Made by a program: the position numbers and the translations under genes. The notes under the pieces are model-generated. The model made no database searches, was not told where the DNA came from, and worked only from the letters and a program-made list of their open reading frames with translations. A DNA stretch of 64,000 nt from CAIYRG01 sp964494505 (GTDB lineage Bacteria > Pseudomonadota > Alphaproteobacteria > Micropepsales > Micropepsaceae): positions 1-64,000 of the forward strand of contig CAZBRO010000007.1 of NCBI GenBank assembly GCA_964494505.1, written 5' to 3'. Positions 16,714-24,684 of this stretch are shown in pieces. The number at the start of each line of letters is the position of its first letter. Positions within the stretch are counted from its first letter, which is position 1.

Positions 16714-18219
16714 TCACACTTCTCGTCGGTTCTCAACGAACGGGACAAGGTTGAAGAAGCATTCCAAGGCCATTGCAGCACGCTTCGCTTCCCAAATGCC
16801 CCTCTCCCAGCGGGAGAACGTGCCGGAGTCTACACCGACCCGACGCGCTGCCTCTTCAATAGGAATTCCGAGTTGACGTCGTTTTGCTTTGATCCGTTCG
16901 GCAAGCGTGGTCGCTGGCGGAAAAGGATCATAACCTAGAAATGCGAATAGCCGCGGGTAATACCTCATCGCGGGCTTGGTTCGATCCAGCTCCCAAAGCA
17001 ACAGGGTCCAACTATTGACACTGAGTCTGTGGGCGACTTGGCCCTGCGTTAAACCCAGCTGTAAGCGTCGCTTTAGTAGATGTTGGCCTAGCGTTTGTGG
17101 GTCCGAGCGGAAACGACGTTCCCGGGGGGCTCTGAGCCTGAGCCGCACATAGGGCAATAAAACTGCGACGTGATGACACGGATTCATCGCGGCCACCAGC
17201 TGAAACCGCGCCGGATAGCGCACATGCGCGTTCGCCCGTGCGATCACGGCGGCGCCGGATTCGATCGGCTGGCGCAAGCTGTCCAGAACCGGGCGGGCGA
17301 ATTCGGGCAGCTCGTCGAGGAACAGCACGCCCAGATGGGCGAGGCTCACCTCGCCCGGCCTCACCTTCAATCCGCCGCCGACGAGGGCGGCCATCGAGGC
17401 CGAATGATGCGGCGAGCGGAACGGCCGCGCCCGCGAAATGGCGCCCTCGCGCAGCTCGCCGGCCAGGCTCTGCACCATGGAGACTTCGAGCGCCTCGCGC
17501 GCATCGAGCGGCGGCAGGAGGCCGGGAAGCCGGCTTGCGAGCATCGATTTGCCGGCGCCCGGCGGGCCGATCATCAGCATGTTGTGGCCGCCGGCGGCCG
17601 CGATTTCGAGCGCGCGTTTGGCGGTTTCCTGTCCCTTCACGTCGCGCAGATCCGGAACCGAGATCGCCGCTTCCGCAAGCCGCGGCTCGGGCGCGCCAAG
17701 CACCTGCGCGCCCTTGATGTGATTGACGAGGGCAATCAGCGAGGGTGGAGCGATGATCTCGATTTCGCCCGCCCAGGCGGCTTCGGAGCCGCAGGCCGCG
17801 GGACAGATGAGCCCCCGGCCCGCTTCGCCCGCGGCGATGGCCGCAGGCAAAACGCCCGCGACCGCGGTGATCTGTCCATCCAGCGAGAGTTCGCCCATCG
17901 CCGTGTAGCCCGCCATTTCGCTCGCCGGCAGCACGCCCATGGCGGCGAGGAGCGCGAGTGCAATCGGAAGATCGTAATGGCTGCCTTCCTTGGGCAGATC
18001 GGCAGGCGCCAGATTGACCGTCACGCGCCGATAGGGAAGCGCCAAGCCCACGGCAGCCAACGCCGCGCGCACCCGTTCGCGCGATTCCCCCACCGCCTTG
18101 TCGGCGAGCCCGACGATGGTGAATTGGCCCTGGCCGGTGTCGCCGATATGCACCTGCACATCGACCTCGCGCGCCTCGATGCCCTCGAACGCGACCGTAT
18201 AGACATGGGCTAGCGTCAT
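16714..18219 (-). CDS. yifB: YifB/ComM Mg-chelatase-like AAA ATPase, truncated and fused to a double-HTH protein
   Basis: The start at 18,219 gives the classic YifB N-terminus (MTLAHVYTVAFEGIEAREVD). Next come the Lon-like ChlI domain, DLRDVKGQETAKRALEIAAAGG, Walker A GPPGAGKS and FLDELPEF, up to QLVAAMNPC. Intact YifB would continue with a cysteine-rich segment and the C-terminal Mg-chelatase domain, reaching about 510 residues. After about 348 residues it instead runs in frame into element sequence with two HTH_3 motifs (LGLTQGQVAHRLSVNSWT and IPIEEAARRVGVDSGTFSRW). ComM family members act as branch-migration helicases in natural transformation, so this activity is probably lost. The ATG of the MNPC motif (17,185-17,187) could also serve as a start for a 157-residue HTH protein. 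Confidence 0.85.
   Translation of the reverse strand: MTLAHVYTVAFEGIEAREVDVQVHIGDTGQGQFTIVGLADKAVGESRERVRAALAAVGLALPYRRVTVNLAPADLPKEGSHYDLPIALALLAAMGVLPASEMAGYTAMGELSLDGQITAVAGVLPAAIAAGEAGRGLICPAACGSEAAWAGEIEIIAPPSLIALVNHIKGAQVLGAPEPRLAEAAISVPDLRDVKGQETAKRALEIAAAGGHNMLMIGPPGAGKSMLASRLPGLLPPLDAREALEVSMVQSLAGELREGAISRARPFRSPHHSASMAALVGGGLKVRPGEVSLAHLGVLFLDELPEFARPVLDSLRQPIESGAAVIARANAHVRYPARFQLVAAMNPCHHVAVLLPYVRLRLRAPRERRFRSDPQTLGQHLLKRRLQLGLTQGQVAHRLSVNSWTLLLWELDRTKPAMRYYPRLFAFLGYDPFPPATTLAERIKAKRRQLGIPIEEAARRVGVDSGTFSRWERGIWEAKRAAMALECFFNLVPFVENRREV
17160..17180. other. Inferred chromosome/element junction (right attachment site)
   Basis: YifB similarity is complete through MNPC (codons to 17,176) and absent immediately after. 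The site is placed within roughly 20 bp by protein-level comparison only; the crossover dinucleotide cannot be assigned without the other end of the element. Confidence 0.6.
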
Positions 18220-18447
18220 CGGGCCCTCTCCCCCCAGTGTCCCGATTCCGAAATTCGCTAGGGAGCCCGATATCGACAATGAAGCGAACTTCGAAACCAC
18301 GACACTAGCGCGATTAGACATTTGCTGCAGCCGGGCCGCAAGCTGCGCCGCAATCTTGCGCATGGGGAGGATCGGCTGGGGCGGCCGCAACGGGCCAAGG
18401 CTTCGCACCGTCCGGCGAAGGCGGTATGATTAATTGTCCGTCGCGGG

Positions 18448-21400
18448 ATGGAGGGGAATCCTGAAGGCGGCTCCCGCATGTTGCGACTGGGGGCGACCGT
18501 GGCTGGAAAATCGTCGGGACCGAACCTCTTCGGCAACTGGCCGATCGTGGCCGCAATCCTGGTGATCGGCACCTATTTCATTCACAGCAACAATCTGCCG
18601 TTCCAGGGGTCGCGGCCCGCGGCATCCAGCGAAGCCCGGTACGGGCTTTCGGATGCGCAGGATGTCGATGCGCGCCTCTGGCAGGACCCGTTCGACGCGA
18701 TCTGGAAAGACGTCGACCGCCGCGCCAAGGACAAACTGCCGCCGCCGTGCAAGGGCGATGCGGTCGAGTGTTCGGGGCTTGCCAATGAGAAGTCCGTCAT
18801 CCTCGGAGTATTGCTCCCCGGCAGTCCCTATCCGGAGCAGGAGGAACTACGGCGCCAGATCCGATATGCGGTCCTTTCCAGCCTGAACGCGGGCACCTCC
18901 AATGACAATTACGATCCCCGCGACGAGCAGCACATCGGCTATGCGCCGTACCCCGTAAGCGTGCCGCCGGCGTGCGAGACGGCGCCCGAGATTCCCGCGA
19001 CGGCCACCAATTTCGCATTCGAGGAATTCACGCCGCGCAAAGCGACTGCCGCCGGCGATCTGCTCGTGCTCTGGATCAATGAAGACGAATTCGCCGGCGG
19101 CGCGGGCAACTGTCTGATCGGGGCATTATCGGAACTGAAGCGGACATTGCTCCGAAAGACAAAGCCCGGCTCTCAAGCGGTGTTCCTGGGTCCGGCAGCT
19201 TCCACCACCTTGCGGAAAATGGTCGCTGAAGCCCGCATGGCGGACTGCAATGCTGCGAAACCCGGCGACCTGACGCTCTACAATTTCCTGGCGACCGCCG
19301 AAGAGAAAACGCTTCTCGACGGCACCGCCTGCCATGACCCCGATCTCGCCACCTATTTCAAGAGAGCGGGCCTAACCTATTACCGCACCGTCGCGCAGGA
19401 TTCGAAGCTCGCCGAGGCGCTCGTCGGCGAATTGAAGAAACGCCGGGTCTCGCCTTGCGAGACGGAGAATCGCGTATTGCTGGTTTCGGAGTGGGACACG
19501 TTTTACGGCCGCACCTTCCCGCAAACCCTGAAGGAGGCGTTCGGCTGTGACGCGGGCGTCTCCGCCACACGGTTTCCCGCGGTCAGCTACATGCGCGGGC
19601 TGGACGGACAATTGGCCGAACAGGCCGCCGGCTCCGGAGGCAGCGCGCCGCAGCAAAAACAGGACGGCGCCGCCGGCCAGCAACAATCCGGCACCGAGCA
19701 GGTGCTGAACCTTCTGACGCCATCCCCGTCCATCGAGCGGCCCTATGGAAATGGGCAGTTCGATTATCTGCGGCGTCTCGGGATCGATCTGGAGGCCGCA
19801 AACGAAAAGATCAGCGCGATCGGAGTCGTGGGAACGGACATTTACGACAAGCTCATCGTGCTGCAACAGCTTCGGCCGCAATTTCCCAACGCGGTCTTCT
19901 TCACCACCGATTTGGACGCGAGGCTCCTGCATCCCGCCGAAGCGGAATGGACGCGCGGACTGATCGTGGCTTCGGCTTACGGCCTGGAAGCCCGGCCGGA
20001 ACTGCAAGGCGGCATTCCTCCCTTCCGGAGCAGCTATCAGACCTCGGCCTTCCTCACCGCGCGGCTGGCGCTCGAGGATCTCGCTTCGCCGGGGCCGCAG
20101 GTTCCGCTGAGATGGCTCGACCGGCCGGCGCTTTTTCAAATCCCGTACCACAGGCTGGTTGCATATCCCCTGCAAGTCTCCACGGACCCGGCGCCCTGCC
20201 CGAGCCTGCGCGCCTGCAACACTGTTTCCCCCCTCGTCCCGGCTCTCTTTCCGCGCGCGCCGGCGGGGTACGCGACCATTGCCGCAGGATCGGCCTTGCT
20301 CTCCACAGTCCTGTTCGGGATCGGATTCGCTTTTTCCGGCACGGTTCGCGGGCTGGTGACGGGCGCGCCTGTGAACCAGACACATTCGCCTTGGCCGATG
20401 TTATCGCTTGCTTTTGTTCTGGTCGTGATTCCCGGCGTCTTTCTGGTCTTGAACGCAGGACATTATCTGCTCCATCAGCCGCTTGCGCTGTTGGGCGCAA
20501 CCTCGCTCGCCGCGGCCGGTATCGCGTTCCGGATCGTCGAGCGCGAACGCGCCAAGCCGTCGGCAGGCAAATCGCAAGCCGGTCTCGTCGTCATCCTCTT
20601 TCTGCTCGGAGGGTTTCTCTATTTTGCGGCGTGGCCATCGATCGGCGCGACCTTCACATGGTGGGGGGAGGGCGAGCCTATTCTGTTGCTGAGCGGCATT
20701 TCGCTGTGGCCGAGTCTCGCCATCCGGTGCGTTGCGGTCGCGCTTAGCGTGTGGCTCACCTCGGTCTCGATTCGCACGCTTGACCGGAACCTGCAGAGCC
20801 TGCAGCACCGGTTTGGCTTCGAGGACGCCGATGGCCAAAGAACCGTGAGATTGGACGGCATCTTCGACGCCTGCGGGGAAATCCGGAGCGGCTTGAGGAG
20901 CATGAAGGAGCGGCTGAAAGCCGACGCCGGAAACCGGCGGCAGAATATCATCCGCCATGTGCTCGACAGTTTTTCCTATCGGCTGGAAGCATCGCCCAAA
21001 GACATGGGAGAATTCTGGCGCTCCTACCGCAGGAAGGGCGTCGCCCCGGCACGGTTTTGCCGCATCACCATGGCGCTTGCGCTGGTGTTGTCCCTCGAAC
21101 TCCTGCTGCTGGCTGCGTTCGGATATTCGCAGCCGACCAACCGGGGCGCCTGGCTGCACGCATTCGATTGGTTTGTGTTGTTCCTGGAGTCCATCACGAT
21201 CTGGTTCCTGATCCTTTATGTCGTGGACGCCACTCTCTTCTGCGTGCGCTTCGTAACCCAGCTCGACGATTTTCATCCGCAGTGGGAAACCGCCAAGCTT
21301 CGCGACTTCAAGGACATGCCTCCGGTCCCGGCCGAATTTCTCTCCGAATGGATCGATCTTCAATTCGTTGGGGAACGCACGAGCTGCATCAACAAGCTCG

Positions 21401-21789
21401 TCTATTTCCCGTTTCTGGTGCTCGGATTTCTGATTTTCGCGCGCAGCCGCATGCTCGACGATTTTCCGCTCAATTGGCCGGTGCTGATCATGATCGGTCT
21501 GGGCTTCCTCGCGGTTTTCGGCTGCGCGGTTGCGCTCCCCATCGTGGCCGAAAGGTTCCGCCAGACGCGGTTGCGGAGATTGTCCAATCGCCTGATCGCC
21601 ATCAAGGGACAGCAGGCGAGGGAGGTGAGCCCCGAGCAGATCGAAATGGTGATCAAGAAGATCGAGGATTTCCACGCCGGGGCCTTCAGGCCGATCACGC
21701 AGCAGCCGGTCGCTACCGCGCTGCTGCTGCCTTTGAGCGGCATCGGCGGAACCGCCCTGCTGCAATATTTCGCGCTGCCGGGACTATAG
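18448..21789 (+). CDS. Large membrane protein with periplasmic ligand-binding-like domain
   Basis: 1,113 residues from 18,448, with an alternative ATG at 18,478. One N-terminal membrane segment (about 30-46) precedes a large soluble region. Its segments LLVSEWDTFYGRTFPQTLKEAF (about 365) and AIGVVGTDIYDKLIVLQQL, followed by FPNAVFFTTDLDARLL (about 455-490), have the alternating strand-helix pattern of type I periplasmic binding proteins. A Gln-rich linker lies near 410-425. From about 608 there are several membrane segments in two groups (about 608-770 and 870-1035), with a charged helical block between them. I do not recognise the family; a receptor-like role is inferred. It is divergent from yifB, and 18,220-18,447 should hold both promoters. 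Confidence 0.75.
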   Translation: MEGNPEGGSRMLRLGATVAGKSSGPNLFGNWPIVAAILVIGTYFIHSNNLPFQGSRPAASSEARYGLSDAQDVDARLWQDPFDAIWKDVDRRAKDKLPPPCKGDAVECSGLANEKSVILGVLLPGSPYPEQEELRRQIRYAVLSSLNAGTSNDNYDPRDEQHIGYAPYPVSVPPACETAPEIPATATNFAFEEFTPRKATAAGDLLVLWINEDEFAGGAGNCLIGALSELKRTLLRKTKPGSQAVFLGPAASTTLRKMVAEARMADCNAAKPGDLTLYNFLATAEEKTLLDGTACHDPDLATYFKRAGLTYYRTVAQDSKLAEALVGELKKRRVSPCETENRVLLVSEWDTFYGRTFPQTLKEAFGCDAGVSATRFPAVSYMRGLDGQLAEQAAGSGGSAPQQKQDGAAGQQQSGTEQVLNLLTPSPSIERPYGNGQFDYLRRLGIDLEAANEKISAIGVVGTDIYDKLIVLQQLRPQFPNAVFFTTDLDARLLHPAEAEWTRGLIVASAYGLEARPELQGGIPPFRSSYQTSAFLTARLALEDLASPGPQVPLRWLDRPALFQIPYHRLVAYPLQVSTDPAPCPSLRACNTVSPLVPALFPRAPAGYATIAAGSALLSTVLFGIGFAFSGTVRGLVTGAPVNQTHSPWPMLSLAFVLVVIPGVFLVLNAGHYLLHQPLALLGATSLAAAGIAFRIVERERAKPSAGKSQAGLVVILFLLGGFLYFAAWPSIGATFTWWGEGEPILLLSGISLWPSLAIRCVAVALSVWLTSVSIRTLDRNLQSLQHRFGFEDADGQRTVRLDGIFDACGEIRSGLRSMKERLKADAGNRRQNIIRHVLDSFSYRLEASPKDMGEFWRSYRRKGVAPARFCRITMALALVLSLELLLLAAFGYSQPTNRGAWLHAFDWFVLFLESITIWFLILYVVDATLFCVRFVTQLDDFHPQWETAKLRDFKDMPPVPAEFLSEWIDLQFVGERTSCINKLVYFPFLVLGFLIFARSRMLDDFPLNWPVLIMIGLGFLAVFGCAVALPIVAERFRQTRLRRLSNRLIAIKGQQAREVSPEQIEMVIKKIEDFHAGAFRPITQQPVATALLLPLSGIGGTALLQYFALPGL

Positions 21790-21792
21790 GCT

Positions 21793-23160
21793 TCAGAGCA
21801 GCGACACGCCGGGGTCGGACATCAGCCCGCGTTCGTCGCGCACGCGGAATTCCGCCTGGCTTTCCGGATGGCTATGGTAATTGCCGATCACCAGCGGCAC
21901 CGCGATCAGCTTGAACGCCGGATTGCGCTGCAGAATCTGCCACCAGGCGAGATCGGCCGCCGCACGCAGCAGCGAGCCGTCCTGCAGCCGCCAGGGATAG
22001 CGCGGCGCGCCGATATGGGTCTCCATCCGCCAGATCGTGGCCGGCCCATAGGTGCCCCGCTCTCCGTTGCCGCTGCCGAGCCGCGTCAGCGTGCCAGCGC
22101 GCGGCGGCCAATCCGGCACGAAGGGAAGCCGCGATGCCGGATAGCACGGTTCGACCGCGTCGGTTTCGGCTTGCGAATAGCAAACCTTCCATTCCCCGCC
22201 CGCGGCGGCCGCGCGATTGCGCAATATCTCGATTTCGAGAATCTGCACCGCATCGGGCGCCAGCCGGTCGTCGAGATTGAGGTTCATCGCAAGCGGCGTG
22301 GACACCAGCGACAGCGCCACGTTCCAGGCCTGATAGACGGTCAGCTCCTCCTTGACCGATATGGTGCGGGCCTGCAGCCAGGAAGGCGGCTCATCGCCGC
22401 CGTCGAACACATAAATCGGTTCGACCGGCGCGGTCTGGCGCGCCAGATTCTCCGCATGCCCCAACAGCCGCGCGTGGCGCTCGGGGTCCTTGTGCCAGAC
22501 GGCGCAAATCACCGATGTGCGCGGCAGCGGCTTCACGTCGCGGCGCTTGAAAATGTAATCCTGTTCGAGCTTGCCGTAGAACTCGTAGCCCTTCTCCGCC
22601 ATCAGCCGCGGGATGCGCTCGTCGTCCCAATTGTTCTCGATGGTGAACACCTTGATGCGGAAGCGGGCGGGATCGAAGCGCGAGAGCACGGCCAATTCGC
22701 CGCCCTCCACGTCGATGGAGCAGAAATCGATGTCGTAAAGCCCGTGCTTCTCCAGCAGCGCCGAGAGGGTCGTCACTTTCACCTGCCGGACCACGCGCGT
22801 CTTGGTCATGGCTTCGAGCCGGATGATATGGCGCGGATCGAAACTCGCGCGCAGCCCGCTGAACATCAGCTCGTTGGGGCCGCCCTGATCGTCGGCCTCG
22901 ATGAAGTCGGCCTCGCCTTCGAATTCGCCGAGGCAGACGTTTTCGCAGACCGCGCTGCGGATCGCGGTCAGTTTCGCGAACGCCGACGGCAAGGGTTCGA
23001 CGCAGAGCCCTGTCCAGCCCATGCTGCGCTCGAAGAACAGCGAGTTGCTGAAGGTCTCCCCATCATAGGCGCCGATGTCGAGAAACACGCCGCCGCGTTT
23101 CCCCCGGAAGAAATGCTCCAGGAGATAGCGGTCCTGGCCGACCTGCGAATGGAATTTCAA
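21793..23160 (-). CDS. FkbM-family methyltransferase fused to a glycosyltransferase-like domain
   Basis: 455 residues. The N-terminal part (about 1-210) is an FkbM methyltransferase: SQVGQDRYLLEHFF, then the SAM-binding GGVFLDIGAYDGETFSNS, CVEPLPSAF, and IDFCSIDVEGGELAVLSRFD. The C-terminal part (about 215-455) begins TSVICAVWHKDPERHARLLG and includes MNLNLDDRLAPDAVQILE, like the acidic metal-binding motif of GT-A glycosyltransferases. This suggests modification of a cell-surface glycan by methyl and sugar transfer. It converges on the large membrane protein with only a few bases between the stops. Confidence 0.75.
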   Translation of the reverse strand: MKFHSQVGQDRYLLEHFFRGKRGGVFLDIGAYDGETFSNSLFFERSMGWTGLCVEPLPSAFAKLTAIRSAVCENVCLGEFEGEADFIEADDQGGPNELMFSGLRASFDPRHIIRLEAMTKTRVVRQVKVTTLSALLEKHGLYDIDFCSIDVEGGELAVLSRFDPARFRIKVFTIENNWDDERIPRLMAEKGYEFYGKLEQDYIFKRRDVKPLPRTSVICAVWHKDPERHARLLGHAENLARQTAPVEPIYVFDGGDEPPSWLQARTISVKEELTVYQAWNVALSLVSTPLAMNLNLDDRLAPDAVQILEIEILRNRAAAAGGEWKVCYSQAETDAVEPCYPASRLPFVPDWPPRAGTLTRLGSGNGERGTYGPATIWRMETHIGAPRYPWRLQDGSLLRAAADLAWWQILQRNPAFKLIAVPLVIGNYHSHPESQAEFRVRDERGLMSDPGVSLL

Positions 23161-23244
23161 GCCATCTCTCGCGCGATACCGGCCCGGAAATTCCCAGTCG
23201 GCAAAGGCCGGGTCAAGCGAAGATCGGGTTTGGCCGTGTAGCCC

Positions 23245-23820
23245 TTAGACGGCTTCGACCGCCGAGACTTCCGGCACGTAATGGCGGAGCATGTTCTCGA
23301 TACCGTTCTTCAGCGTGATGGTCGAGGACGGGCAGCCCGAGCACGAACCCTGCAGGTGCAGGAAGACCGTGCCCGACCCGCCGTCGAACCCCTTGAAGAT
23401 GATGTCGCCGCCATCGGCCGCGACCGCCGGGCGCACCCGCGTCTCGATCAGTTCCTTGATCTCGGCGACGATATCGGCCTCCTCGCCCTCATAGGCGGGC
23501 TCGGCTTCGGTACCCGCGTCCGCGGGATTGGAGCCGGGGTCGAACAGCGGGAGCTCTCTGGTGAAGTGCTCCATGATGGCGCCGAGGATGGCGGGCTTCA
23601 GATGCCGCCAATCGACGTCTTCGCGCTTGGTGACGGTGACGAAGTCCGCGCCGAAGAACACGCGCTCGACCTCGGGAACCGCGAAGAGGCGCGTGGCCAA
23701 AGGCGAGTGTTTTCCGGCTGCCGCGTCGGGGAAATCCATGGTGCCCTCGGCCATGACGGGGCGGCCGGGGAGGAATTTGAGGGTCGCGGGGTTCGGGGTC
23801 GTCTCGGTCTGGATGAACAT
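23245..23820 (-). CDS. NfuA-type Fe-S cluster carrier (NifU family)
   Basis: 191 residues. The N-terminal Nfu_N domain (MFIQTETTPNPATLKFLPGR to about 90) is joined by an acidic linker to the NifU C-terminal domain. That domain has IETRVRPAVAADGGDIIFKG and the cluster ligands in SCSGCPSS (CxxC). The protein accepts or carries a [4Fe-4S] cluster for delivery to apo-enzymes. The architecture and length are those of alphaproteobacterial and mitochondrial Nfu1. The Rsm22 protein encoded nearby is itself predicted to carry a cluster, although no direct link is shown. Confidence 0.9.
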   Translation of the reverse strand: MFIQTETTPNPATLKFLPGRPVMAEGTMDFPDAAAGKHSPLATRLFAVPEVERVFFGADFVTVTKREDVDWRHLKPAILGAIMEHFTRELPLFDPGSNPADAGTEAEPAYEGEEADIVAEIKELIETRVRPAVAADGGDIIFKGFDGGSGTVFLHLQGSCSGCPSSTITLKNGIENMLRHYVPEVSAVEAV

Positions 23821-23895
23821 GGGTGAGATATTGCCCTTCGCGCCCCCTTATGCCAGAGTGAACAAAAGAAGAACAATAAGAGATCGCGGCGAAGA

Positions 23896-23924
23896 CGCCT
23901 TAGCTCTTAGCTAGAGCTAAGGCG
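23896..23924 (-). terminator. Hairpin containing the stop codon of the DpnI-like gene
   Basis: CGCCTTAGCTC (23,896-23,906) and GAGCTAAGGCG (23,914-23,924) are perfect 11-bp arms around a seven-base loop that holds the TAA stop (23,907-23,909). The bases after it on the minus strand are T-rich but not a clean run, so termination is likely but not certain. Confidence 0.55.
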
Positions 23925-24677
23925 ATAATGTCCGCGAGAGACGAAATCGAGATATCCCTGATTTCTCAACGACTGCAATTGCTGGCGAATCTTATCTCGG
24001 ACATGCTTGTTATTCGGATAGATGCCGCTTAGCCGCGACTCAAAGGCATATACGTCACTAAGTTTGAATTCCGATCGACCAATTAGCTCGACGCATTTCA
24101 TTACCTCTATGAGCCATCCTCTGCTGTCGGCGACCTCGTCTCTTAAGAAAAGCGTCCTCTGCCACTTATCCAGTACGGACTTTTTTGGCAGAGGCAGTCC
24201 GTTTCGGACGAAAAATATTTTCCCCGCGTTGGGTATTTGATTGAGGAGGATGTTGCACCCGACCCAACCGGCACGTCGAGCGGTAGTCGACAATGGCTTT
24301 CGCTGCTCAATTATCTCTCTGACGAAAAAATGTTTGGGAACAACAAACATATTGGTGACGCTGAATTTCGCTAGATCATAGTTTAGGAGCATGAGGTTTG
24401 GATTGTTGTTGCTTGACAGCCGCTCGCACATTGAGCGGAAAGCTCCGTCGAGGACCTTGGCCCCAAACTTGTTCTTTTGACTCTTGAGTTCATATTCTTC
24501 CTTGCAGATGTCGCAGAAGAAGTCCGCTACCGGTCGATTGTTCTCGTATTTCTCCACATTGTCCCGCCCGCAGTTCGGACAAAAAACCCAGTCACGAACC
24601 CATTTTTCGGTCCAAACGCGAGCGCTCTGAGAGGGGCTCTCGAAAGGCGTCTGAGCTTCTTCGAAGCCTAACCGCAT
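23907..24677 (-). CDS. DpnI-type methylation-dependent restriction endonuclease
   Basis: 256 residues, the size of DpnI and colinear with it. A zinc site is formed by CPNC (33-36) and CDIC (55-58). The PD-(D/E)xK centre is in NRPVADFF (Asp52) and EYELKSQ (Glu63, Lys65). NNPNLMLLNYD, RKPLSTTARRAGWVGCNI and a C-terminal winged helix (IRQQLQSLRNQGYLDF, then RGHYRL) follow as in DpnI. DpnI cuts GATC when adenine is methylated, and so restricts Dam-modified DNA without needing a protective methylase. None is encoded beside it. The gene is clearly AT-richer than its neighbours and is framed by a terminator hairpin, so recent acquisition is likely. Confidence 0.93.
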   Translation of the reverse strand: MRLGFEEAQTPFESPSQSARVWTEKWVRDWVFCPNCGRDNVEKYENNRPVADFFCDICKEEYELKSQKNKFGAKVLDGAFRSMCERLSSNNNPNLMLLNYDLAKFSVTNMFVVPKHFFVREIIEQRKPLSTTARRAGWVGCNILLNQIPNAGKIFFVRNGLPLPKKSVLDKWQRTLFLRDEVADSRGWLIEVMKCVELIGRSEFKLSDVYAFESRLSGIYPNNKHVRDKIRQQLQSLRNQGYLDFVSRGHYRLSSS

Positions 24678-24684
24678 TTAGGGG

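Larger units (their letters stand above)
1..17175. mobile_element. Right-hand part of an integrative element inserted in yifB
   Basis: The stretch carries an ArdC-like protein, an Xre regulator, a plasmid-type ATPase, a large serine recombinase, a ParB-like protein, TraD-type ATPases and a cargo operon. Chromosomal genes start only at the truncated yifB near 17,175. The left end lies outside the window, so size and left attachment site are unknown. No relaxase and no type IV secretion channel genes are visible here; they may lie to the left or be absent. The shared half-site GGTGGAAATGG in front of four operons supports one coherent element. The right end is inferred from the abrupt loss of YifB similarity just after the MNPC residues. 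Confidence 0.8.

Noticed and set aside
17160..17300. tRNA gene as attachment site of the element
   Set aside because: No tRNA-like cloverleaf near the boundary; the disrupted gene is yifB.
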